64,000 nt of DNA from Candidatus Gastranaerophilales bacterium (GCA_944323035.1 CALUQY010000006.1:1-64000); one strand, 5' to 3'; shown: positions 26,800 through 34,820, counted from the stretch's first letter. Made by a program: numbers and translations. The notes: generated by a model not told the origin, from the sequence alone.

Positions 26800-27087
26800 C
26801 TATTTCAAAAAATTAATAATTTCCAGAGCAAGCTGTTTTCTAATCTCATCCGGAGCTTTTTTAAGGTATTCCATCGCGTGTGAAACCTTAACATTTTTAT
26901 CATACCAGCGGCGCATAATGTAGTTATATTGATCATCTAAAGACATTTCAATATCAAAATCAAAGTCTTTAAGCTTGCTGATAATATGGTCAGCACACCT
27001 AACCTGCATATCTTCGCTCATTTTTTCCAGAATTGCAATCGCCTTACTAACCGTCGGATCTACATCATACCAGCGTTTAAAAAACAT
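26800..27087 (-). CDS. Small protein made of two RWYD repeats
   Basis: 95 residues, no family recognised. It is an internal tandem duplication. Unit 1 (from residue 5) reads RWYDVDPTVSKAIAILEKMS and unit 2 (from about residue 60) reads RWYDKNVKVSHAMEYLKKAP. After these both units continue R-x6-I-I-x2-LK, so each unit is a short strand plus two helices. A ribosome site AGGAGCAGGGAGA precedes the ATG. It is the first gene of a presumed unit with the 112-residue protein and the radical SAM gene. A DNA- or protein-binding role is possible but unproven. Confidence 0.7.
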   Translation of the reverse strand: MFFKRWYDVDPTVSKAIAILEKMSEDMQVRCADHIISKLKDFDFDIEMSLDDQYNYIMRRWYDKNVKVSHAMEYLKKAPDEIRKQLALEIINFLK

Positions 27088-27126
27088 GTTCTCCCTGCTC
27101 CTTTACTGTATATAGAATACAATAAT

Positions 27127-27350
27127 TTTAAGAAAAAAGCAAGGCAGCCTTTCTTCCGTACACAGGAAGACTCTTCGGTTGTTTCTCATTTTTTAGTTAA
27201 TTAGTTAATCCGTTAATGAGGATTATAAAATTACCCGGATTTGTTTTCGTCCATTCGGTCATATCCCTTATTAACTTATTAACTCTTTAACCTATTAACT
27301 TATCTCATCCATTTGGTCATTACGACTTATTGCCTTATTGCCTTATTCAT
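27127..27350 (-). pseudogene. Relic of a pilin-type leader
   Basis: On the minus strand an ATG at 27192 opens MRNNRRVFLCTEERLP, which resembles the pilin leaders MRNRRVNILS and MKKTKRVYPCT, but it lacks the G tract, a ribosome site and a pilin. Upstream it has the same AT-rich repeat block and, near 27345-27366, a degraded promoter (TTGGCG ... ATGAAT) with a shortened spacer. Downstream the frame soon ends at a stop. It is best read as the remnant of a deleted pilin locus. The 361-base gap holds nothing else but a terminator. Confidence 0.5.
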
Positions 27351-27369
27351 CATGTACCTTCGCCAAGGC

Positions 27370-27397
27370 AAACAAAATGCACGCTTTTAGCGTGCAT
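27370..27397 (-). terminator. Terminator after the 59-residue gene
   Basis: Perfect stem ATGCACGCT/AGCGTGCAT (27377-27385 and 27389-27397) with a 3-base loop, followed on the minus strand by TTTGTTTG. It lies 52 bases after the stop at 27449. Confidence 0.6.
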
Positions 27398-27448
27398 ACA
27401 AAATCTTTCCTATCTTTTCTCTAATCCGACAAACATTAAATTTCGTTC

Positions 27449-27628
27449 TTATGCTATAAAATTTGTTGCACCGAAACGGCTCGCTCCGTGGAAAAATGAC
27501 TGTTTCAACAATCCGCTTAATGTTTTTTTAACAACCAGACGGTTTTCTAAATCTTTTCCGTTAACCGCATCTGAGGTTTCTTTATATAAATCACTTATTG
27601 TACTTGAAAATAATAACATCTCTTGCAT
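27449..27628 (-). CDS. Small unknown protein
   Basis: 59 residues from the ATG at 27628 (MQEMLLFSSTISDLYKETSD), helical, with a C-terminal GASRFGATNFIA. The frame is open further upstream to 27703. I chose 27628 because GAGAGG lies 6 bases before it. A hairpin terminator follows. Small size makes it uncertain. No function is suggested. Confidence 0.5.
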   Translation of the reverse strand: MQEMLLFSSTISDLYKETSDAVNGKDLENRLVVKKTLSGLLKQSFFHGASRFGATNFIA

Positions 27629-27734
27629 ATAAGCCTCTCTTTTTTCTTTAATCTCTCTGTATTTATATAAAAAATTCTTCTTCAAAAATATTGCCTTTTT
27701 CAATACGATTTATATATAAATTGTTAAATTTTTG

Positions 27735-28685
27735 TTACAAAGAGCCTATAACTTTTGCAAATAAGTCATAAAGCAAAACCCTGTATTCAGTATCCACTGG
27801 TGTGTTAATACCTAAAGCACGTTTTACAATATATCCGCCATTCAAATATGCTTCACGCTCATTGAGAGCTGTAAGGCGCGAATGTTCAAAAACCGTTTTT
27901 CTATCAAGGTTAGGGAACTTCAATGCGGCATTATCTACAGAGGCCAAAAACGTACGGGCAAGAAAGTCCTCTGCAGGCATATTTACCTGATTAATGTACA
28001 TCTCATTTAAAACCTTAGTGCTTATAGATTTAACAGTACGCGGTATGATATCTTTTTTATCAAGAGCCAGCAATAAAGGCTGCTGCATTCGGGTTTCTGC
28101 CTCATTAAATATGTTACTCATTGAACGCAACGTATCAATTTTCACTTCCAATGGCAAATCTTTATCTAATAAATTTTGAATAAATTGGCGGTGTGAGATT
28201 CTGTCAGAAGATTCTTCCTGAAAAACATGCATCATTTCATGAGAAGCTTCATCCATAAAAATTAAACGATTCTTGATATCATCCTGCGATGGTATATTAA
28301 GGAAAATATTTTTCTGACTCTCGACAACCTCCTTCATATCTTTAATGGTATAACCAAAATTAAAATGAGCAGAATGATACGCTGCGAGGTCTGCAAACTC
28401 CGGCGGGACTTCCTGCATTGATTTAACTAAAAGTCCGGGAGAATATTTTTGAACAATTGCGCCGAGGTCATCCAATGAAAGGGTTTTGGAATTCAAAATA
28501 TAACTATAAAGTTCCCGCAAAAAAGGGGTTCTCTTTTCAGCAAAACTCATATTAGCCCCGAAGGGAATCTTATTTGATTTTACAAAAACATCATTTCCGG
28601 TTTTTGAATATGCGGGGCTAAAACGCGGAGTTGTGACCGATTTCGGAGTCGTCAAATTATTACTAGAAACTGCAGTTATTTTCAT
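27735..28685 (-). CDS. Unknown 316-residue protein
   Basis: Starts MKITAVSSNNLTTPKSVTT, with a Ser/Thr/Pro-rich N-terminus and KIPFGANMSF near residue 45. In related gut bacteria many unknown proteins share a short N-terminal region with an x-F-G-A motif (recollection, not checked here). The rest is helical, with ESSDRISHRQFIQNLLDKD and NEREAYLNGGYIVKRALGIN. The sequence MDEASHEMMHVF near residue 142 has H-x3-H (in HEMMH) and resembles a zinc-peptidase motif, but a full metzincin signature is lacking. The frame is open to 28706, but the ATG at 28685 better fits such proteins. Confidence 0.65.
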   Translation of the reverse strand: MKITAVSSNNLTTPKSVTTPRFSPAYSKTGNDVFVKSNKIPFGANMSFAEKRTPFLRELYSYILNSKTLSLDDLGAIVQKYSPGLLVKSMQEVPPEFADLAAYHSAHFNFGYTIKDMKEVVESQKNIFLNIPSQDDIKNRLIFMDEASHEMMHVFQEESSDRISHRQFIQNLLDKDLPLEVKIDTLRSMSNIFNEAETRMQQPLLLALDKKDIIPRTVKSISTKVLNEMYINQVNMPAEDFLARTFLASVDNAALKFPNLDRKTVFEHSRLTALNEREAYLNGGYIVKRALGINTPVDTEYRVLLYDLFAKVIGSL

Positions 28686-28712
28686 AATACTGTTAACTTT
28701 TCTCAAAATTAA

Positions 28713-28726
28713 AATTGCGCCGGCAG
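28713..28726. promoter_or_regulatory. Partial shared GC box
   Basis: AATTGCGCCGGCAG at 28713-28726 is identical to the GC part of the box at 19842-19855. The AT part (ACACTTATATAAAG) is not conserved here. It lies between the divergent genes at 27735 and 28816. Confidence 0.35.
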
Positions 28727-28815
28727 TCTAAATTATTAAATTTTTGTAACAAAGTTAAAGTTTAAATTTGAAAAAGCCGATATAGATAACAGCAAATAAG
28801 ATAGGAGTAACTTTT

Positions 28816-29358
28816 ATGGCAATTGATGGAATCAATGTAGAGAATTGGCGTGCCAAACCTCTAAAGGAACTTGTAAACAAAATGGATGTCCTCGAAGAAG
28901 AGGATTCGGAGTGTGCCAAATGGGCGCAGGCGATGTCAGCAGTAGCCAATGCGCCGGATAACGTAACTTATGATATGGCAGGAGGTTCAGTAGAAGAATT
29001 TACTGCCGAGCTTGAAAATATAACACAAAACGGACTTCCGGTAGAAGAACAGCCGGAAGAAGCTCCGCCGGAAGATGTTGAAGGCATCGGAAAAGCCGAT
29101 GAAGTTCCGCCGGAAGAAGAAGAGCCGGCCGTAGGCGATATTGATCAGGCTGAGGAAGAAAATGAGCAGGCAGAAGCAGAAGCTGCAACGGCTAATGATC
29201 CAAACGCAGCCGCAAAAACAAATCTTGTCGGAGAATCTGATGCTGAAAAACCGACCTCAGAAGCTGAAGATGTCACAATGGCAGACGAATCCATTACAAC
29301 AGATACCGAGGAGATCAGAAAAAGAAAACTTAAAAGAGGCGAAGAGCCGGCAGAATAG
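28816..29358 (+). CDS. Acidic low-complexity protein
   Basis: 180 residues. The first 65 residues form a compact part (NVENWRAKPLKELVNKMDVL, CAKWAQAMSAVANAP). The rest is a low-complexity tail rich in Glu, Pro, Ala and Asp (VEEQPEEAPPEDVEGI), ending in a basic patch RKRKLKRGEE. AGGAGTAACTTTT precedes the ATG and a strong terminator follows, so it is a single-gene transcript. No family recognised; an extended acidic tail suggests binding or spacing rather than catalysis. Confidence 0.75.
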   Translation: MAIDGINVENWRAKPLKELVNKMDVLEEEDSECAKWAQAMSAVANAPDNVTYDMAGGSVEEFTAELENITQNGLPVEEQPEEAPPEDVEGIGKADEVPPEEEEPAVGDIDQAEEENEQAEAEAATANDPNAAAKTNLVGESDAEKPTSEAEDVTMADESITTDTEEIRKRKLKRGEEPAE

Positions 29359-29361
29359 AGA

Positions 29362-29395
29362 AGAGCGGACTTTTAAAAAAGTCCGCTCTCTTTTT
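29362..29395 (+). terminator. Rho-independent terminator
   Basis: Stem AGAGCGGACTTTT/AAAAGTCCGCTCT followed by CTTTTT, 3 bases after the stop of the acidic protein. It overlaps the end of the convergent mntP gene. Confidence 0.9.
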
Positions 29396-29939
29396 ATAAC
29401 AAAGCTTTGATTGCAAGTAGTATTAATATTAAACCCGCTGCGATTTCAAGATATTTTGTATCAAATTTCTTCAACGAGTTTCCGCTCCAAAAGCCAATCA
29501 TGGACATTATAAAAGAGGCCAGAGCGATAATTAAGCAGGATAATATTAAAGGTGTATGAGTCAGTTTTAGTGAAACACCGGCGCCAAGAGCATCTATACT
29601 CGTTGCAATTCCAAGGAGCAGGAATACCCTGAAACCAGACCGCGGCACTTGTTTTTTACCAGCATCTTTTCTAAGCGCCTCAATAACAAATTTTCCGCCA
29701 AGGAACATAAATATTGCAAAGACAAGAAGTTTTGCAAACGGTGCGATATAATTATAAACCAAGCCGGTCAGCAAATAGGTTATAAGCGGCATGCCGCCTT
29801 GAAAAAGCCCCATAACCGATGCCAGAATCGTTGAGATTTTTGTTCTTTTAAACCTTATAAGCAGTCCCTGTGAAAAGGATACTATTAGACAGTCTACACC
29901 TAATGCTATTGCAAGAAATATTATCTCAAATAAAGTCAA
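29394..29939 (-). CDS. mntP: Putative manganese efflux pump MntP
   Basis: About 181 residues with six hydrophobic helices. The two repeat halves each carry the family motif with an Asp in the membrane: FLAIALGVDCLIVSFSQG near residues 6-23 and GIATSIDALGAGVSL near 109-123. The family exports Mn(II). A TTG at 29939 preceded by GAGGTGG is the likely start; the frame continues open to an ATG at 29975, which would overlap the upstream gene more deeply. The 14-base overlap with the DUF4127 gene suggests co-transcription. MntP is sometimes under an Mn riboswitch; none is seen here. Confidence 0.8.
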   Translation of the reverse strand: MTLFEIIFLAIALGVDCLIVSFSQGLLIRFKRTKISTILASVMGLFQGGMPLITYLLTGLVYNYIAPFAKLLVFAIFMFLGGKFVIEALRKDAGKKQVPRSGFRVFLLLGIATSIDALGAGVSLKLTHTPLILSCLIIALASFIMSMIGFWSGNSLKKFDTKYLEIAAGLILILLAIKALL

Positions 29940-31260
29940 TTTCCACCTCAAATAACCTGTTCCACGGGAATTCATAATTTATTTTACGCGTTGTAGGAAA
30001 CTTAGCGAGCAGATTTTTCTCATAGACGGACATTTTTTGCTTCAGCAGGGATAAATCAGGTGAAGCCAGTTCCTGCCTTACATTTGCCTGATAAGCCCAG
30101 TCGTCCAGAAATCTTGTAAGCATCAGGCGGTTAAATGAATCCTCATTGAACGTCCCTTTTTCTTTAGCCAGAATAGTGAGTTTCAGAGCAAAAATCAGAC
30201 TCCCGAGAGTATTTGCAGAAGTATTCCACGCACAATAACCAAGGAATTTATCATCAAGTCCGGCATCAAAAAGAGCTTTAACAAAAGCATTATCCGCCCC
30301 GTTGGCAAATCTCACATCCGCAACAGCGTAATTTTTGTCAGGTTTAGACCATTCTCCGCGAAACGGTTCTGTCTGAACCTTCATAACTATTTCACCCTGA
30401 TTTTTGACAAAATTGTTAATAAAAAGTTCAACCTCCGCCTCTTCTTCTGAAACAACTTTGCAGCCGGCAAGTTCTATTTGGTTTTTCACGCATTCTTCTA
30501 TAGGAATATCTTCATAGTTTGAAATCAGGTTTTTCTGACTCTCCTCGATATAAATCGGTGAGATTTTTACACAGCCTTCAATTGCACGTGCAATAAGCGA
30601 AAGCGGAATTTCATCCGCGCCGGTTTTAACAACAGCGCCGAGAGATTTCAACATGCCGGCTTCCTGAACATTAATTCCGTACTGCGCACAATCATCTTTT
30701 GAAAAAATCAATGTGTCAAAAATTCCCTCATTTTGCCATTCCAGATAGATTTTATTTATCTCAAAATTCCGCCTGCGCGTCATCAGGTAATCCTCAAGGA
30801 TTTCAGACGGAACCTCTGCCGGTGCGCAGCCATTTCTGTGCAAATTATAAGAATATTCAAAAATCTTTTTGCCCCACCTGTCCCAGTAAGATTTTTCTTC
30901 CTGATTGATATTATTGTTGGAAATCCGCATTATACTCGAAAATGCATAAACTTTTTTCCCTTTTAAAGAGGTTTTCAACCTGCCAAGCCGTGCACTTATT
31001 TCTTCAAATGTATCCGTACTTCTTCTGGAAGGTATCAAACCGCCGTAAGCAACAGTATCAAGCGCAATTACAAATGCATCGACACTTTCAAGATTTTCAA
31101 TCCACGCCAGAATTGCATCTGTATCCGCCGGCTTTGTTAAATCGCCCAAAAGCGCGCGCTCAGGCATAAGAAGTTCCAGACTATCATCAAGTCCGGCAAT
31201 GAGTTCCGGCAGCGTATAGCACACCGGCCGGTTATCTATCGGTATCAATCCTATTTTCAT
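29926..31260 (-). CDS. DUF4127 family protein
   Basis: 444 residues. It starts MKIGLIPIDNRPVCYTLP and continues with FVIALDTVAYGGLIPSRRS and AFSSIMRISNNN, the conserved blocks of DUF4127, a family of unknown function found mainly in Firmicutes and gut bacteria. Near residue 340 it has YCAWNTSANTLGSLIFALKL, also typical. TATAAT (31273-31268) lies 7 bases before the ATG, pointing to a leaderless mRNA. It precedes mntP in the same transcription unit. The biochemical role is not known, and metal dependence is only a guess. Confidence 0.85.
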   Translation of the reverse strand: MKIGLIPIDNRPVCYTLPELIAGLDDSLELLMPERALLGDLTKPADTDAILAWIENLESVDAFVIALDTVAYGGLIPSRRSTDTFEEISARLGRLKTSLKGKKVYAFSSIMRISNNNINQEEKSYWDRWGKKIFEYSYNLHRNGCAPAEVPSEILEDYLMTRRRNFEINKIYLEWQNEGIFDTLIFSKDDCAQYGINVQEAGMLKSLGAVVKTGADEIPLSLIARAIEGCVKISPIYIEESQKNLISNYEDIPIEECVKNQIELAGCKVVSEEEAEVELFINNFVKNQGEIVMKVQTEPFRGEWSKPDKNYAVADVRFANGADNAFVKALFDAGLDDKFLGYCAWNTSANTLGSLIFALKLTILAKEKGTFNEDSFNRLMLTRFLDDWAYQANVRQELASPDLSLLKQKMSVYEKNLLAKFPTTRKINYEFPWNRLFEVEIDFI

Positions 31261-31280
31261 AGAATTTATTATATCATAAC

Positions 31281-32309
31281 TCAGACGACCCTGCAGGTGT
31301 TCGCGCCTTTAAAAAAGTCTGTTACAGAAACCATAGAGGTTTGAAGTATATAATCCACAGCCTCCTGCGTTTCATAAGCAATGTGCGGGGTAATAATCAC
31401 ATTATCCCATTTGATAATTTCATTAACAATTTTAAGTTCATCAAAGCATTCGGCATGCGACATTCCAAGTAACTGACAATACTCTTCACGCCGGAAACTC
31501 ATAGATTCACAGCTTAAAACATCCAGCCCGACACCCGCAATAAGCCCGTTTAACAAAGCTTCTTTTAAATCCTGTAAATTTATCAACTCACCCCTTGAAG
31601 TGTTTATTATATAAGGTTTCCTGTACATTTTTTCAAACTGCGAACGCGCGAGCATATTGTGATTTTCTTTAGTATACGGAAGATGAAGCGTTATAACATC
31701 AGCCTCTTTCAAAAGTTCCTCAAAATCAGCATATCTAACGCCATATTTTACGATTAATTCTTCTTTCGGGTGCACATCAAACGCAAGAATTTTCATCCCG
31801 AGACAGTGTGCTATTTTACAAACGCTTCCGCCGATTGCACCGGTTCCGACGACCCCGAGTGTAATCCCGTTCAAATCTCTGCCCAAAAACATATTAATAT
31901 TTCTGTTATTCTCCCGCATATATAAATTTGCAGGAATAACTTTTCTAACCAGAGACAGCATCAGAGCAAAAGTATACTGTGCAACAGCCGTTGCTCCGTA
32001 ATTTTCAACATTTGTGACCGCGATATGCTTCTTACGGCAACAATCAAGATCAATATGATCAACTCCGGTAGAACGCGTTGCTATAACACGTAAATTTTTA
32101 AACCGGTTTATAACATCCTCTGTCACCGGAGAATTTATGAACACGCTTATGACCGAAACATTATCAAGGATTCCTGCAGGAATTTTATCCAGAAGCTCCA
32201 TACTCAAACTCTCTTCAAAAAATTTTATATTAAAGCAATCAAAATCATGCTCCTGAAAATATAACCTCTCCGGCTCTCTAAAGTCAAACATCAACATATC
32301 TATAGCCAT
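31281..32309 (-). CDS. D-2-hydroxyacid dehydrogenase (D-lactate-type)
   Basis: 342 residues. NAD-dependent dehydrogenase of the D-isomer family, probably reducing pyruvate to D-lactate or a similar 2-oxoacid. NAD-binding GVVGTGAIGGSVCKIA near residues 148-163; the substrate Arg lies in VIATRSTGVDHIDLD, in NTSRGELINL near 233-242; and a His of the catalytic set in NVIITPHIAYETQ near 298-310. The ATG at 32309 follows AAAAGGAGTTCACTT, so the in-frame start at 32330 was not used. The enzyme fits a fermentative lifestyle with the nearby acetate-CoA ligase. Confidence 0.88.
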   Translation of the reverse strand: MAIDMLMFDFREPERLYFQEHDFDCFNIKFFEESLSMELLDKIPAGILDNVSVISVFINSPVTEDVINRFKNLRVIATRSTGVDHIDLDCCRKKHIAVTNVENYGATAVAQYTFALMLSLVRKVIPANLYMRENNRNINMFLGRDLNGITLGVVGTGAIGGSVCKIAHCLGMKILAFDVHPKEELIVKYGVRYADFEELLKEADVITLHLPYTKENHNMLARSQFEKMYRKPYIINTSRGELINLQDLKEALLNGLIAGVGLDVLSCESMSFRREEYCQLLGMSHAECFDELKIVNEIIKWDNVIITPHIAYETQEAVDYILQTSMVSVTDFFKGANTCRVV

Positions 32310-32418
32310 AAGTGAACTCCTTTTAACCAATTTATCAATTGAACAAAATCAAAATACATTGTGCAAAAGTATAATTATTTAGAATAAAAATTTTCTCCCG
32401 AAGGGCAATGAAACAGCA

Positions 32419-32943
32419 ATGGAAAAACCGTATCTTAAAAATACAAACGAAAGGAGAAGTCCAAAAGTGAAAAACGATTTAATAATCCGCGAGCCGGAAC
32501 TGTATTTTGACAGTATCCATCAGGAATTAAATAACTTTCTGAGAGATACATTCCTGACGCACGCCATAGGAAACCCCTTAAATATAAGAAAAAATGCGAC
32601 CTGGCGTCCTGCGGTAGAAGTCAAACAAACGGATAAAAATTACAAAGTAAAAGTCCAGCTTCCCGGAGTAAAAAGGGATGATATTGAAGTAGAATTAGAC
32701 AACGATTTTATGACAATAACAGCCGAAATTCAGGAAGAAAAAGAACAAAAACAGGAGGACGAAAAAAACGCGAGGTATCATACCTGTGAATTTCGTTACG
32801 GCAAATATCAACGAACGATATCCTTTGATGAACCGGTTAAAATAGAGGACAGCAGAGCCGAATACAAAGACGGTGTCCTGATGATAACTGTTCCGAAACA
32901 GGAAATCAAAGAAAGTAAGCCTAAAAAGTTAGACATTAATTAG
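32419..32943 (+). CDS. Hsp20 / small heat-shock protein
   Basis: 174 residues. The alpha-crystallin domain runs from about residue 62: WRPAVEVKQTDKNYKVKVQL, then VKRDDIEVELDNDFMTITAE, and ends with YKDGVLMITVPKQE near 155-168. It forms oligomers and holds unfolded proteins. The ATG at 32419 has a weak ribosome site. The GTG at 32467 (KNDLIIREPELYF) is preceded by AAAGGAGAAGTCC and could be the true start. A TATAAT near 32371 may be the -10. The 3' flank holds a structured RNA candidate and a terminator. Confidence 0.92.
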   Translation: MEKPYLKNTNERRSPKVKNDLIIREPELYFDSIHQELNNFLRDTFLTHAIGNPLNIRKNATWRPAVEVKQTDKNYKVKVQLPGVKRDDIEVELDNDFMTITAEIQEEKEQKQEDEKNARYHTCEFRYGKYQRTISFDEPVKIEDSRAEYKDGVLMITVPKQEIKESKPKKLDIN

Positions 32944-32963
32944 TTTTTGTCTTATGCGCTTAG

Positions 32964-33175
32964 CCGAATTTTGTAGAGAAAAGCCGGATTAAGCCCGGAT
33001 AGTGCGGGCCGTACACAACCAGCGGCGAAAGGCAGGGTCAACGGTTTTCTATAAGGAAGCCTTATGACTTACTGTCAGTGATGAAATTCGGGAGCGCGGC
33101 TGTACGAAGCCGGTACGACTTCGAGTTATACAGCCAAATAGGAGGGGAAGCCTGTAACGGGATCTTCCCCTTTTT
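32964..33175 (+). ncRNA. Candidate structured RNA with terminator
   Basis: Downstream of hsp20. CCGAATTT (32964-32971) pairs perfectly with AAATTCGG (33084-33091) to close a domain that holds several hairpins: GCCCG/CGGGC, and ATAAGG-AAG-CCTTAT near 33051-33065. A second domain is GGCTGTA-CGAAG ... CTTCG ... TACAGCC (33098-33135). It ends with GGGGAAG/CTTCCCC (33144-33170) and TTTTT, a good rho-independent terminator. It is not recognisable as 6S, tmRNA, SRP, RNase P or a known riboswitch. It could be a separate small RNA or a long hsp20 3' UTR. Confidence 0.6.
33144..33175 (+). terminator. Terminator of the structured RNA / hsp20 transcript
   Basis: GGGGAAG (33144-33150), 13-base loop, CTTCCCC (33164-33170), then TTTTT. 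It lies 7 bases before the convergent end of pilin 3. Confidence 0.8.
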
Positions 33176-33181
33176 CAATAT

Positions 33182-34420
33182 TTAGCGTTTTACACATTGT
33201 ATATATGTATAACCAGTTGTTCCGTCGGTAAGCAGCCGGTTTCCGGTCCAGGTAGACTGTATCCATTGAGCAAGCCTGTTGGAAGAATTTAATCCCTGAG
33301 AAGAGGTTAATATCCACCTGTCAGAATACTGTCCAAACAGATTTTGATTAACGAATAGTGAAATCGCCTCATCTTTATTAGGAATCCGGGCATCATTTTC
33401 CAGTGAAGTGCAATAGTTTGCGCCCTCAGAAGGTGTTAAACCGCTTTGCGGGGTATGATAAATAGGAATAGGAGCGACCACAACCGAATCAGACGGATAC
33501 AACACAGTAATCGCACCGATATCTTTACCAACAGTATTCGGGCCTTTTAAACCATTCAAATCATATACAAAATTTGCACAGATATAAGGCTGTGTTTTTG
33601 TTGCGAGAGCAGTTATCCCTAAATCAGGAACGCAATTAGGATTATAATAAGCAATAATACTTTCGCCATTTGCCGTTTCAAAAGCGGCAGCTTTGGTGTC
33701 CGGAGCTTCAAATGTTCCAAAAGAATCCGTAACACTTGTTAATCGGGGATTCAACTCCGCGTATGTTGCAGGCACTGAAATTTCAGAGGCAGCCAGAGTC
33801 GTAAACGTAGAAGTTATACCACAATCCTCAAGGTGTTCATTGTCACAAATATTGTTAATTTTAAGGACTTTTGCACGACCGGCTGTTACAAAAGTTTCGG
33901 CGGCAGTATCGACTGCGGAAGTAGAGCTGTCGCCCTCGGTTAGCGTTCCGTAGCCATTTAACGCCGGCATCAGGGCTATTGCCTGACTAAATCGCGCATA
34001 AAGCGCTTTTCGCTGGGTGTTCCATGTGCGCTCGTTGATATTGCCGGTAAGTGACGGAAGCGTTATCGCTGCAACCACACCGATTATCGTCAGGGATAAT
34101 AATATCTCTGCCATTGTGAACGCTGACCGTAAGCCGACCAGCCCATTATGGAACCGGCTCAGCCGGGCGGTCATGGTAAAGGTCAAGCCGAGCAGAGCCA
34201 CGGAACAAGGCTTGCCTTGTGTAGAGTCGAGCGCGCGACGCGAAAGACCGCGTTCTTTTGCGCAAGCGCGAGCGGTGCCGTTTTTCGCGAGTCGAGCAAG
34301 ATGATTTCGGCATCTGTCCAACGACACCGGTAGCGCGCATCGTTGGACAGATGCTGAAACAAGTTCAGCATGACAGTTACTTTTTACGTTTTCGCTTTGT
34401 GCCTCTGCTCGCTCACGCAA
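33182..34420 (-). CDS. Prepilin-like protein 3, phase-variable start
   Basis: The frame from a TTG at 34420 encodes 100 residues of repeat-derived linker, then SAFTMAEILLSLTIIGVV. Cleavage before F (codon at 34120) leaves 312 mature residues. Conserved blocks: SLTGNINERTWNTQRKALYA, NICDNEHLEDCGI, DLNGLKGPNTVGKDIGAIT, RIPNKDEAISLFV and terminal CVKR. The linker contains the CHAELVSAS repeat and TFTMTARLSR, a second copy of the F-T-M context. Translation probably begins at the ATG at 34517, in frame only with 12 or 15 G; here 13. The TTG itself has no ribosome site. Confidence 0.8.
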   Translation of the reverse strand: MRERAEAQSENVKSNCHAELVSASVQRCALPVSLDRCRNHLARLAKNGTARACAKERGLSRRALDSTQGKPCSVALLGLTFTMTARLSRFHNGLVGLRSAFTMAEILLSLTIIGVVAAITLPSLTGNINERTWNTQRKALYARFSQAIALMPALNGYGTLTEGDSSTSAVDTAAETFVTAGRAKVLKINNICDNEHLEDCGITSTFTTLAASEISVPATYAELNPRLTSVTDSFGTFEAPDTKAAAFETANGESIIAYYNPNCVPDLGITALATKTQPYICANFVYDLNGLKGPNTVGKDIGAITVLYPSDSVVVAPIPIYHTPQSGLTPSEGANYCTSLENDARIPNKDEAISLFVNQNLFGQYSDRWILTSSQGLNSSNRLAQWIQSTWTGNRLLTDGTTGYTYIQCVKR

Positions 34421-34447
34421 TTCAGAATGACAATTATAGGCTTTCGA

Positions 34448-34531
34448 CTCATCAATAGTGCCTGTTAAGAGAGGCCCCCCCCCCCCCTGATAAAATGCTT
34501 ACACTTCGTTTTTTCATTCTTTCCATCCTTT
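34448..34531 (-). promoter_or_regulatory. Pilin 3 leader with 13-G tract
   Basis: AAAGGA (34531-34526), 8 bases, ATG at 34517, codons MKKRSVSILS, then 13 G (34487-34475). With 13 G the reading stops at TGA after the CACTAT sequence. With 12 or 15 G it stays open through a 354-base linker into the prepilin. Confidence 0.82.
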
Positions 34532-34539
34532 CTGGCTTC

Positions 34540-34786
34540 CCGCCATTGTCTAATTATGATACCGGCTCGACCGCCGATCCTTTCTTTTGTTGTGTTGGGC
34601 TGGCAAGCCCAACCTACATTCTAGTTAATCAGTTAATAAGTTAATTAGGATTATGGGAGTTTATCCGGGTTTATTCTCGTCAATTCCGTCATATCCCTTA
34701 TTAACTCTTTAACCTATTAACTTATTAACTTTTCTCGTCCATTTGACAATAACGACTTATTGCCTTATTCACTTATTGCCTCTTTC
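34540..34786. repeat. Repeats inserted in the pilin 3 5' UTR
   Basis: Between promoter and ribosome site lie, from right to left, an AT-rich repeat block (TTATTAACTCTTTAACC, CATATCCCTTATTAAC), the hairpin TTGGGCT/AGCCCAA near 34597-34613, and a 50-base GC-rich piece flanked by AGAAAGGAT direct repeats (near 34525-34533 and 34574-34583). The second, outer AGAAAGGAT may be the original ribosome site duplicated on insertion. The unit makes a 5' UTR of about 260 bases. Confidence 0.6.
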
Positions 34787-34815
34787 ATTATGTACTATGT
34801 TTTCTATTTCGTCAA
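34787..34815 (-). promoter_or_regulatory. Promoter of pilin 3
   Basis: TTGACG (34815-34810), 17 bases, CATAAT (34792-34787). The spacer ends AAACATAGTA, close to pilin 2. It lies far upstream (about 270 bases) of the start codon because of inserted repeats. Confidence 0.68.
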
Positions 34816-34820
34816 GTGCT

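Noticed and set aside
27742-28685. Zinc peptidase based on HEMMH
   Set aside because: Only a short H-x3-H within a helix; no Glu-containing H-E-x-x-H with a third ligand in a recognisable place.
32964-33175. 6S RNA, tmRNA, SRP RNA, RNase P or group II intron domain
   Set aside because: The known conserved cores (GGTTCGAATC end for tmRNA, GGTCAGG-CCGGAAGGAAGC for SRP, GAGGAAAGTCC for RNase P, the domain V AGC hairpin) are absent.
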